Positions 6,485-13,306 of a stretch of 14,494 nt of DNA are shown piece after piece. How positions within the stretch are numbered: position 1 is the stretch's first letter; the number at the start of each line of letters is the position of its first letter. Below the pieces are notes generated by a model. It saw only the letters and a list, made by a program, of their open reading frames with translations. It made no database searches and was not told the DNA's origin. Source of the stretch: Bacteroidia bacterium (GTDB lineage: Bacteria; Bacteroidota; Bacteroidia; Flavobacteriales; Flavobacteriaceae); contig JAHHLF010000247.1 of the NCBI GenBank assembly GCA_018679315.1, positions 1 to 14,494 of the forward strand, given 5' to 3'. The position numbers and the translations under genes are program-made.

Positions 6485-7045
6485 TTATTGTTGTGCCATC
6501 TCGAGATTTATAGTAAGGTCAACTTCCTCACCTACTGGAAAGGGTTTGCTACCAATACCAAAATCCTTGCGATTTACCGTGCCTTTGAGTTTCAGGCCGG
6601 CCTTTAACTTTTGGCTGCGCTGATCAGTTATAACTCCATTTAATCTACCATCCAGAGTCACCGGTTTGGTCGTCCCATGCATTGTCAGGTCTCCTGTAAG
6701 CGAAAAGGAATTATCGCCCGTTTGCTCATATGAGGTGGTTGCAAATGAGATTGTCGGATGGGTCTCTGCAGCAAAGAAATCATCACTGCGAAGATGATTA
6801 TCACGGCGTTCGTTATGTGTATTGATACTTGTCGTTTGGATTGTTACCGTAAATTTGGGCTCGTCGAAAGATTCATCAGCAACAGCTTCAATGTCAAAAT
6901 CATTAAAGGTGCCGGTTACTTCAGATATCATCAAATGGGATATGTCGAACCGAATACTGGAATGGGCCTTATCTACTTTCCATGTAGACTGGCCAACAGC
7001 GGTAAAAGCCATCAGACCTAAGGAAAAAGCAATTAATTTTTTCAT
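6485..7045 (-). CDS. Exported YceI-family protein
   Basis: A 186-residue protein with a Sec signal (MKK, hydrophobic residues 4-17, cleavage probably after G18 or Q19) followed by one YceI domain, the lipocalin-like beta barrel that binds polyisoprenoids or other amphiphiles in related proteins. Family hallmarks are the opening W-x-V-D-x-x-H-S-S-I-x-F (residues 22-33), the stretch SINTHNERRDNHLRSDDFF (about 73-91), L-T-M-H-G-T-T-K-P-V (about 119-128), and the terminal F-G-I-G beta hairpin. Length is normal for the family. It is transcribed alone, since a strong terminator follows it and the next gene upstream is divergent. A role in periplasmic lipid or quinone handling, or in stress, is usual for the family, but nothing here narrows it. 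Confidence 0.93.
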   Translation of the reverse strand: MKKLIAFSLGLMAFTAVGQSTWKVDKAHSSIRFDISHLMISEVTGTFNDFDIEAVADESFDEPKFTVTIQTTSINTHNERRDNHLRSDDFFAAETHPTISFATTSYEQTGDNSFSLTGDLTMHGTTKPVTLDGRLNGVITDQRSQKLKAGLKLKGTVNRKDFGIGSKPFPVGEEVDLTINLEMAQQ

Positions 7046-7179
7046 AACACTTCTTATTGAGTTGTTTGTAAATATTTCAAGTAAAATCTAAAAATTTATG
7101 GGTCGAATGTACCTAATATCTTTACGTCCAAAAAACATTTTATGCTACCTTTAAGAATCTTGACTTAAATAATATCAAA

Positions 7180-8064
7180 ATGAAATACGTATGCGCATTT
7201 TTGTTCATTAGCATTACCTCATCACTAGTAGCCCAAAGAAATTTCGACGGAGTGGAGATCACCTCAGAACAACTCACGGATAATATCTATGTATTATATG
7301 GCGCCGGAGGTAATATGGGTTTGGCAATAGGGGAGGAATACGCCTATCTGATCGATGATCAGTTTGCCCCGCTATCCGAGAAAATACAGTCGGCCATTGC
7401 CCAGATCACAGACAAGCCGGTGCGCTTTTTGGTGAATACCCATTGGCATGGCGACCATGTTGGCGGGAATAGGAATTTTGCAGAGTCTGGGGCTATTATC
7501 CTGGCTAATGATAATGTGCGCAAAAGAATGTCAACTCCCCAGGAGCGAAGAGGGCAAATGACAACCCCCTGGCCACACAAGGCTCTCCCTCAAATCACCT
7601 TCACCGAAGCGATCACGCTGCATTTAAATGAAAGTCAGAGTATGCATGTCATGCATGTAAACGACTCACATACAGACGGAGATTCTTATATCTATTTTCC
7701 GGAGAGTAACGTGATCCATATGGGGGATAATTTTCCTGATGGCTATCCGTATATCGATTTGGGATCAGGTGGAAATGTAGACGGGCTCATACAAAACCTC
7801 AGCATGGCACTCGCCATGGTGGATGAGGATACGCAGATCATTCGCGGACATGGGAAGGTGGCGAATAAGACACATCTTCAAGAATTCCATAACATTGTCA
7901 AGACGCTGAGAGATCGGGTGTCTGCTGCTATAGACAATGGGAAATCCCTGGAGGAAGCACTCGCAATGGGATTGTCCAAAGAATGGGATGATGACTATGG
8001 CCAAGGCTTTATCGATGGTTCGGAGGTTATTACTGCTATATACAAAAGCTTAAAAAGCGACTAA
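7180..8064 (+). CDS. Exported metallo-beta-lactamase-fold hydrolase
   Basis: A 294-residue protein with a Sec signal (MKYVCAFLFISITSSLVAQ, cleavage probably after residue 19) and one MBL-fold domain. The dinuclear zinc site is complete: H88-x-H90-x-D92-H93 (HWHGDHVGG), H164 (DSHTDGDS), D183 (MGDNFPDG) and H224 (RGHGK). Asp rather than Cys at the bridging position and H90-x-D-H fit glyoxalase II-like and general MBL hydrolases rather than subclass B1 lactamases, so antibiotic hydrolysis should not be assumed. The relatives I recognise are generic periplasmic MBL-fold hydrolases of unknown substrate found in Bacteroidota and Proteobacteria. The gene stands alone: the upstream neighbour is divergent, and the tryptophan operon begins 149 bases downstream. 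No good promoter match was found in the 134-base divergent region. Confidence 0.9.
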   Translation: MKYVCAFLFISITSSLVAQRNFDGVEITSEQLTDNIYVLYGAGGNMGLAIGEEYAYLIDDQFAPLSEKIQSAIAQITDKPVRFLVNTHWHGDHVGGNRNFAESGAIILANDNVRKRMSTPQERRGQMTTPWPHKALPQITFTEAITLHLNESQSMHVMHVNDSHTDGDSYIYFPESNVIHMGDNFPDGYPYIDLGSGGNVDGLIQNLSMALAMVDEDTQIIRGHGKVANKTHLQEFHNIVKTLRDRVSAAIDNGKSLEEALAMGLSKEWDDDYGQGFIDGSEVITAIYKSLKSD

Positions 8065-8134
8065 ATTACCCCAATTTAGGCGGATAGCTGCGGGTTATAT
8101 TCAAGGTGCCGGCATTTGCCTAATACGGCTAAAT

Positions 8135-8158
8135 AGTTTTCCCAGGGAAGCTGTTTTT
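8135..8158 (+). terminator. Weak candidate terminator after the MBL-fold gene
   Basis: An imperfect stem AG.TTTCC / GGAA.GCT (8135-8142 with 8146-8152, one bulge and one G-T pair) is followed by five T at 8154-8158. It lies about 70 bases beyond the MBL stop codon. The stem is short and the loop tight, so this is tentative. Confidence 0.3.
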
Positions 8159-8200
8159 CTCACGAATTCTTACTATTTTTACTGTATCAATATAAAAAAC

Positions 8201-8223
8201 ATCGTTTTACTATATGAAACGAT
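8201..8223. promoter_or_regulatory. Inverted repeat across the start codon of the tryptophan operon
   Basis: ATCGTTT (8201-8207) and AAACGAT (8217-8223) are perfect complements separated by nine bases that include the ATG at 8214-8216. As DNA it has the shape of a dimer-binding operator, and an IclR regulator is encoded as the second gene. As RNA it would form a 7-bp hairpin with the start codon at the edge of the loop. Which of the two, if either, is real cannot be told from one sequence. Confidence 0.4.
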
Positions 8224-9005
8224 CGATACAGGAACTCGGACAAAATCTTGACCAGGCAGCAGATGCAGCTACTGTTACACAACAAATAAGTCTTAGCCAG
8301 GACATAAGCCTAAAAGAAGCTTATAAAATTCAGGAAGTTTCCATAGACCAACGTTTGAAACGAGGTGAAGTACTGACCGGTTATAAACTGGGCTTTACGA
8401 GCAAAGCCAAGATGGAACAAATGGGTGTGCACGACCTCATTTGGGGCAGATTAACTGATAAAATGCACTATAAAAATGGCGGCAACCTGAATAGTGCGCA
8501 ATTTATCCATCCACGTGTGGAACCCGAAATCGCCTTTTTGATCGGAAAGACCATAGACCATCAATTGGTTTTGGAAGAGGCCACAGAGTATCTCGATGGA
8601 GTAGCAGCAGCTTTAGAAGTGATCGATTCCCGATATGAAAATTTTAAGTTTTCACTGGAAGATGTCATTGCCGACAATTGTTCTTCGGCTGCCTATGTAA
8701 TTGGTGAGTGGCACCCGCCTGCTACTACCGTAGAAGATTTGAACATCAGCCTAAGTATAAATAATGAAGTTAGTCAGTCCGGTAATTCAAACGCCATACT
8801 AGATAATCCTATGGAATCTTTGATAGCCATATCCAGGATCCTCAGCGAACAAGGAATAGCAATTGAGCCGGGAATGGTTATACTGGCAGGAGCTGCAACC
8901 CCGGCTTCATTCATCCATCCGGGAGATCAGATCAATAGTACTTTTGAGGGACTTGGTGAGGTGAGCCTAAACGTAGTACAAAACACCGATAATAATATTA
9001 AATGA
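8214..9005 (+). CDS. 2-keto-4-pentenoate hydratase / 4-oxalocrotonate decarboxylase family enzyme
   Basis: A 263-residue cytoplasmic enzyme of the MhpD/XylI group (FAH-like fold). Family members act in meta-cleavage pathways. Decarboxylases convert 2-oxo-3-hexenedioate to 2-oxopent-4-enoate, and hydratases convert that to 4-hydroxy-2-oxovalerate. Visible motifs are G56-Y-K58-L-G-F-T-S with the conserved lysine, the metal ligands E103-x-E105 in HPRVEPEIAF, and a third acidic ligand at E135 in ALEVIDSRY. Length is standard for the family. The stretch GVHDLIWGRLTD after the lysine motif leans towards the decarboxylase side by my recollection of the family, but hydratase cannot be excluded. As first gene of the operon it fits the lower part of the 2-aminomuconate route, after deamination gives 4-oxalocrotonate. 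It overlaps the IclR gene by four bases (ATGA). An inverted repeat spans its start codon. Confidence 0.85.
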   Translation: MKRSIQELGQNLDQAADAATVTQQISLSQDISLKEAYKIQEVSIDQRLKRGEVLTGYKLGFTSKAKMEQMGVHDLIWGRLTDKMHYKNGGNLNSAQFIHPRVEPEIAFLIGKTIDHQLVLEEATEYLDGVAAALEVIDSRYENFKFSLEDVIADNCSSAAYVIGEWHPPATTVEDLNISLSINNEVSQSGNSNAILDNPMESLIAISRILSEQGIAIEPGMVILAGAATPASFIHPGDQINSTFEGLGEVSLNVVQNTDNNIK

Positions 9006-9781
9006 AGGAGTTAAAGAATTCGGTTCAAAAGACATTTGCCCTCATGGAGTATTTTACTCCGCAGAAACCTGAGTGGGGCGTTACCGAATTGGCCAAAGAA
9101 ATTGGTTCCAACAAAAGCACGGTATTTCGCTTTTTGGCACAAATGCATACGATCGGGATCCTTGACAAGAACGATGAAAACGAAAAATACAGACTCGGAC
9201 TCAAATTATTTGAATTGGGGAATAGGGTGGAGCTAAGGACAGCCCTTGTCGAAAAGACACATCCGGTGCTCGAAACTGTTGCAAAACGCATTACAGAGAC
9301 CGTGCACATTGCCGTACTGAAAGATCACCAGGTATTTTATATTGACAAAGTGGAAAGTCCACAGGGGCTAAAGATCAGTAGTCAAATTGGGAGCTCCTTA
9401 CCTGCATATGCCACATCATTAGGGAAAGTACTGTTAGCTTTCTTGCCGGAAGACCAACAGAAAAGGTCCCTGGACCACTTATATGATGAATTGGGCGCTA
9501 TTGCCTTAACCGGGAATACGATCACAGATAAGTCCCAAATGATAAAGGAACTCGCATTGATCAGAAAAAGAGAATACGCAATAGATCGGGAGGAATTCGA
9601 AGTCGGCTTGATCTGTGTAGCCATTCCTATTTTTAACCAAAACCAGCAAGTAGTGGCAAGTCTTAGTGCTTCGGGTCCAGCCAACCGGTTTAACGAAGAC
9701 GAGGTTAAAAATTATGTTGCCATATTAAAAGAAGGCGCTAGCGCTATTCAAGATAAAATTGGAAACTTCAAGCTTACATAG
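9002..9781 (+). CDS. IclR family transcriptional regulator
   Basis: A 259-residue DNA-binding regulator with the two IclR domains. The N-terminal winged helix-turn-helix covers about residues 4-65; the helix pair runs through W25-G-V-T-E-L-A-K-E-I-G-S-N-K-S-T-V-F-R. The C-terminal effector-binding domain covers about 80-255 and includes LPAYATSLGKVLLAF and the ligand-loop region REEFEVGLICVAIPIF. Both are complete. IclR proteins bind as dimers or tetramers to palindromic operators, and aromatic-degradation clusters commonly carry one as repressor or activator responding to a pathway metabolite. Its place inside the operon, overlapping the first gene by ATGA and one base before the dioxygenase gene, strongly suggests that it controls this tryptophan operon and so autoregulates. 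The candidate operator is the inverted repeat at 8201-8223. The effector (kynurenine, anthranilate-type or muconate-type compound) is unknown. Confidence 0.92.
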   Translation: MKELKNSVQKTFALMEYFTPQKPEWGVTELAKEIGSNKSTVFRFLAQMHTIGILDKNDENEKYRLGLKLFELGNRVELRTALVEKTHPVLETVAKRITETVHIAVLKDHQVFYIDKVESPQGLKISSQIGSSLPAYATSLGKVLLAFLPEDQQKRSLDHLYDELGAIALTGNTITDKSQMIKELALIRKREYAIDREEFEVGLICVAIPIFNQNQQVVASLSASGPANRFNEDEVKNYVAILKEGASAIQDKIGNFKLT

Positions 9782-9782
9782 C

Positions 9783-10895
9783 ATGGATAAAAAAGGAGAA
9801 GGAAAATATACAACTATTCATTACCACAACTATTTGGGACTGGATGCCATTTTAAACAGTCAGGAATTAAGGAGTGAAAAGATGGGCAAACCGGCCCATG
9901 AGGAAATGCTCTTTATTATTACACACCAGGCCTATGAGCTTTGGTTTAAGCAGATAATCCATGAAGTTGAGTCTGTAGTGCAATTGTTCTCCAAGGGTCA
10001 GATAGACGAACGTAGCCTGGGCACGGCAATTGCACGTCTGGATAGGGTAGAACGCATACTGGAATTACTGATAGGCCAAATTGGTATTATGGAGTCTATG
10101 ACCCCGCTGGACTTTCTGGATTTCAGGGAATATCTTTTCCCGGCATCCGGATTTCAGAGCTTTCAATTCAGGGCTGTAGAGTCCTTGTTAGGCTTACCGG
10201 AAGAAGAACGCATCACCTATCACAGTCAAAAATACAGTTCTGTATTCCCTGAAGCTCAGCAAAAAATGCTATCAAAGATCTATAAGAATGGAACCTTGTT
10301 TGACTGGGTCAATGAATGGTTAGAACGTACGCCATTTCTGGAATTAGAAGGCTTTGATTTTATTTCTAAATACAAGGAAGCTGTCCAGAAGATGCTGAAT
10401 AAGGAATATGCGGCGATAAAAGAATCGGACTACCTGTCTGACAAAGAAAAAGAGAAAAGAACGGAAATGGTAGGGGGCACAGACACCTATTTTAAAGCCA
10501 TTTTAAGCGAAGAGAACCACAAAGAGTTGATGAAGGAAGGGAAGAAGCGTTTGAGTTATAAGGCAACGATAGCAGCCCTTTTCATCAATCTGTATCGGGA
10601 CGAACCTATTCTTCAGCTGCCCTTTCAACTCCTGACCAATCTGGTAGATATTGACGATCTGATGACTAGCTGGCGCTATCGTCATGCACAGATGGTACTG
10701 CGGATGATCGGGAATAAAATTGGAACTGGCGGATCATCGGGTCATGAGTATTTAGCCGAAACCGCCCGGCAACATAAGATCTTTTCAGATTTCCACACGA
10801 TTTCAACTTTGTTGATACCGCGTTCTGAATTACCTGAATTACCATTGAATATCAGGCAGAAACTTAGTTTTTACTTTTCAAATATTGAATCGTAG
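9783..10895 (+). CDS. kynA: Tryptophan 2,3-dioxygenase (long, animal-like form)
   Basis: A 370-residue heme dioxygenase that opens the indole ring of L-tryptophan to N-formylkynurenine, the first step of the kynurenine pathway. Signatures are the substrate-pocket histidine H48 in THQAYELWFKQ, R115 in LDFREYL, and the FPASGFQSFQFR segment (about 119-130). The proximal heme ligand is H301 in WRYRHAQMV, and GTGGSSG at about 312-318 binds the substrate carboxylate and heme edge. The protein is much longer than the roughly 280-300-residue bacterial KynA proteins and contains the extra central region (about 185-265, with WLERTPFLELEGFDF) known from animal TDO. I start at 9783, one base after the iclR stop; an in-frame ATG at 9759 inside iclR would add eight residues of no family character. 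It is followed by a 44-base gap, the longest inside the operon. Confidence 0.96.
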   Translation: MDKKGEGKYTTIHYHNYLGLDAILNSQELRSEKMGKPAHEEMLFIITHQAYELWFKQIIHEVESVVQLFSKGQIDERSLGTAIARLDRVERILELLIGQIGIMESMTPLDFLDFREYLFPASGFQSFQFRAVESLLGLPEEERITYHSQKYSSVFPEAQQKMLSKIYKNGTLFDWVNEWLERTPFLELEGFDFISKYKEAVQKMLNKEYAAIKESDYLSDKEKEKRTEMVGGTDTYFKAILSEENHKELMKEGKKRLSYKATIAALFINLYRDEPILQLPFQLLTNLVDIDDLMTSWRYRHAQMVLRMIGNKIGTGGSSGHEYLAETARQHKIFSDFHTISTLLIPRSELPELPLNIRQKLSFYFSNIES

Positions 10896-10939
10896 TAAAT
10901 GTATATAGGCTATTTTAATTGTATAAAGACGATTACGAA

Positions 10940-12025
10940 ATGAAGCAACTCAGAATAAATGGGCATTCACACCTTCTTCCTTACCCGGAGCAGATCCCTT
11001 CCTATCTTAAGGAAAAAGAGATTTTCTGGATAGACGAAGACAGGAAGCATATGCTTCAAAAAAACTGGAAACGCCCTGTTACCGATTCAAGTTTTTTTCT
11101 GGATGAAAAACTGGAATGGATGGAACGCAATAATATTGACCATGCTGTGGTATTGAACTTATCCCAGCTATATGGAAACGGATTGCGAATAAGGGATATG
11201 AAATATGCGCTGCGTTTTCAAAATGATTTTAATGCACAGGTACAGCATGACCACCCGACGAAGTTTACCTGTGGTTTTGTTGTACATGCCGGCTTTATTG
11301 ACGGGGCTTGTTGGGAAATAGAACGTTGCGTGGAGGAATTGGGATTAAGAGTCCTTTGTTTGCCAACGCATTATATGGATTCTATAGGGACTTGGAGAGG
11401 TATTTTTGATGAAGAAACAGCTCCAATCCTTGAATTGGCCAACAAGTATAAATTGGCCGTAGAGATCCATCCCTATGATGGTGAAAAATTTATCAGCCTG
11501 GAAAATACAGCCTGGCGTTTTCACCTGATCTGGATGTTGGCCCAATGCGCCGATGCCTGCCATTTTTATACGCTGTACGGACTCTATGACAAGTATCCTG
11601 ATATCCGGGTTTGTTTTGCCCATGGAGGTCAGTTAAATCACCTGAACATTGGACGCCGTACACAGGGATTCGACGGCAGGCCTGATTTGTTCGAAGGTAT
11701 GTCCAGGCCAAGGAAAGCTATCGGACACCCGAATATCTATTTTGATACCCTGGTTCATGATACCATATCCCTTGAATTAATGGTGCGCAGGCAGGGCAGT
11801 ACAGATCAGATCCTTGTTGGCCTGGATGACCCATATCCCCTGGGTGAAATGGAAAGCAAAGCACAATCTTCTTACCCTGGGAAACTACTGGACCTGGCGG
11901 TTGAGGAAGGCATAATAACGGATAAACAACAAAATGAGATGTGGTTGGAGAATGTCGTCAGATGGATCTGTGGAGAGGAGCAGGAAAAGTTTATGAGTCG
12001 GATATTAGAAAAAAGCAGCGTTTAA
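10940..12025 (+). CDS. 2-amino-3-carboxymuconate-6-semialdehyde decarboxylase (ACMSD)
   Basis: A 361-residue amidohydrolase-superfamily enzyme that decarboxylates ACMS to 2-aminomuconate semialdehyde. It thereby diverts the pathway from spontaneous quinolinate formation to complete breakdown. The zinc site matches the Pseudomonas enzyme almost residue for residue: H9-x-H11 (NGHSH), H177 (EIHPYDG), catalytic H228 (CFAHGGQ) and D296 (GLDDPYPLGE). The residue after the zinc-binding Asp is Asp rather than the usual Tyr, and Q rather than G follows HGG, so it is a somewhat divergent member. Length is close to the roughly 335-residue family norm. The ATG at 10940 is chosen because it puts the HxH at positions 9 and 11; the frame extends upstream only through a TTG at 10919. 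Its stop overlaps the kynureninase start (TAATG). The operon position between TDO and kynureninase supports the call. Confidence 0.88.
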   Translation: MKQLRINGHSHLLPYPEQIPSYLKEKEIFWIDEDRKHMLQKNWKRPVTDSSFFLDEKLEWMERNNIDHAVVLNLSQLYGNGLRIRDMKYALRFQNDFNAQVQHDHPTKFTCGFVVHAGFIDGACWEIERCVEELGLRVLCLPTHYMDSIGTWRGIFDEETAPILELANKYKLAVEIHPYDGEKFISLENTAWRFHLIWMLAQCADACHFYTLYGLYDKYPDIRVCFAHGGQLNHLNIGRRTQGFDGRPDLFEGMSRPRKAIGHPNIYFDTLVHDTISLELMVRRQGSTDQILVGLDDPYPLGEMESKAQSSYPGKLLDLAVEEGIITDKQQNEMWLENVVRWICGEEQEKFMSRILEKSSV

Positions 12026-13302
12026 TGGTAGTAAAGGAATATGAAGCGGATCTGGACTATGCCCGACTAATGGATGAACAAGATCCATTAAAGGAATATC
12101 GTTCCAAGTACCATCTGCCCACACAGTCCAATGGGGAGCCATTTATTTATCTCTGTGGAAATTCCTTGGGATTACAACCCAAATCCACAAAGAAGAATGT
12201 CGAACAGGAACTAATAGATTGGCAGAACCTGGGTGTAGAAGGGCATCTTCACGCTAAAAATCCGTGGCTACCATATCATCAATTCTTGACAAAAGCGATG
12301 GCCAGGGTTGTGGGGGCCAAACCGGCCGAAGTGGTCGTAATGAATACACTTACGGTCAATTTGCATTTTATGATGGTCTCTTTTTACCAGCCAAAAGGGA
12401 AAAGAAAAAAGATACTCATTGAGGCAGATGCATTTCCTTCTGACCGATATGCGTCTCAATCCCAAATACGATTTCACGGGTTTTCCCCGGACGAATGTCT
12501 TATTGAATTAAAGGCCAGGGAAGGTGAAGTTTGCCTTCGTGAAGAAGATATTGCAGAGATCATAGAATCTCAGGGCGATGAGATCGCACTCATTCTATTG
12601 GGTAATACGAATTACTACACCGGCCAGTATTTCAATATGAAAGAAATTACCCGGCTGGGACATGCCAAAGGATGTAAGGTTGGTTTTGATTGTGCTCATG
12701 GAGTGGGGAACCTCCTTTTGAATCTGCATGATTCTGGATGTGATTTTGCCGTCTGGTGCAACTATAAATACCTGAATGCAGGACCGGGAGGCTTGGGGGG
12801 CGCCTTTATTCACGAACGCCACTTGATGAACAAAGAACTGCCACGTTTTGAAGGGTGGTGGGGACACAACAAAAAGACGCGCTTTCAAATGAGGGAGGAC
12901 TTCGACCCGATCCCAACCGCAGAAGCCTGGCAAGTGAGCAATCCGCCTATCCTGGCAATGGTTTCGGCCTGGTCTTCCCTACAATTATTTGATGAAGTGG
13001 GCATGGAAAAACTAAGGGAAAAAGCAGTTGCCTTAACAGGTTTTCTGGAGTATTTGATAAAATCTTTGGCACATGACCAGATCCACATCATCACACCCTC
13101 TGATCCGGATAAACGAGGCTCTCAATTATCCATCCAGGTGATAGAGGCAGACAAGGGTTTGTTTGAGAAAATTTCTAAGGCAGGAGTGATCGCAGATTGG
13201 CGGGAGCCCGATGTTATTCGTGTGGCCCCGGTTCCGATGTATAATTCCTTTGAAGATGTATTTAAATTTTATTCGATCCTGAAAAAAGCCCTCCAGAACT
13301 AG
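12025..13302 (+). CDS. kynU: Kynureninase
   Basis: A 425-residue PLP enzyme (aminotransferase fold type I) that cleaves 3-hydroxykynurenine or kynurenine to 3-hydroxyanthranilate or anthranilate plus alanine. The PLP lysine is K248 in NYKYLNAGPGG. The pyridine-nitrogen aspartate is D222, with H225 close by, in GFDCAHGVGN. The N-terminal CGNSLGLQP (starting about residue 47) and central MNTLTVNLH and EADAFPSDRY are kynureninase signatures, and ISNPPI-type VSNPPIL near residue 310 shapes the substrate pocket. The protein resembles the animal 3-hydroxykynureninase in all these segments. The ATG at 12025 shares one base with the upstream stop (TAATG), implying translational coupling; the open frame extends 28 codons further up, inside the ACMSD gene, without family character. 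It is followed four bases later by kmo. With KMO next door, 3-hydroxykynurenine is the likely substrate. Confidence 0.96.
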   Translation: MVVKEYEADLDYARLMDEQDPLKEYRSKYHLPTQSNGEPFIYLCGNSLGLQPKSTKKNVEQELIDWQNLGVEGHLHAKNPWLPYHQFLTKAMARVVGAKPAEVVVMNTLTVNLHFMMVSFYQPKGKRKKILIEADAFPSDRYASQSQIRFHGFSPDECLIELKAREGEVCLREEDIAEIIESQGDEIALILLGNTNYYTGQYFNMKEITRLGHAKGCKVGFDCAHGVGNLLLNLHDSGCDFAVWCNYKYLNAGPGGLGGAFIHERHLMNKELPRFEGWWGHNKKTRFQMREDFDPIPTAEAWQVSNPPILAMVSAWSSLQLFDEVGMEKLREKAVALTGFLEYLIKSLAHDQIHIITPSDPDKRGSQLSIQVIEADKGLFEKISKAGVIADWREPDVIRVAPVPMYNSFEDVFKFYSILKKALQN

Positions 13303-13306
13303 CAAA

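Noticed and set aside
7104..7131. Possible minus-strand promoter for the YceI gene (TTG, 17 bases, TACATTCG).
   Set aside because: The -7 element has a mismatch in the TTTG part and the spacing is shorter than the 19 bases at the tRNA promoter.
7146..7153. TACCTTTA as a -7 element for the MBL-fold gene.
   Set aside because: It lacks the final G and no TTG lies at the right distance upstream.
7180..8064. Beta-lactamase (antibiotic resistance) reading of the MBL-fold gene.
   Set aside because: The zinc ligands fit general MBL hydrolases; the residue pattern does not point to a B1 lactamase, and the fold alone is not evidence of resistance.
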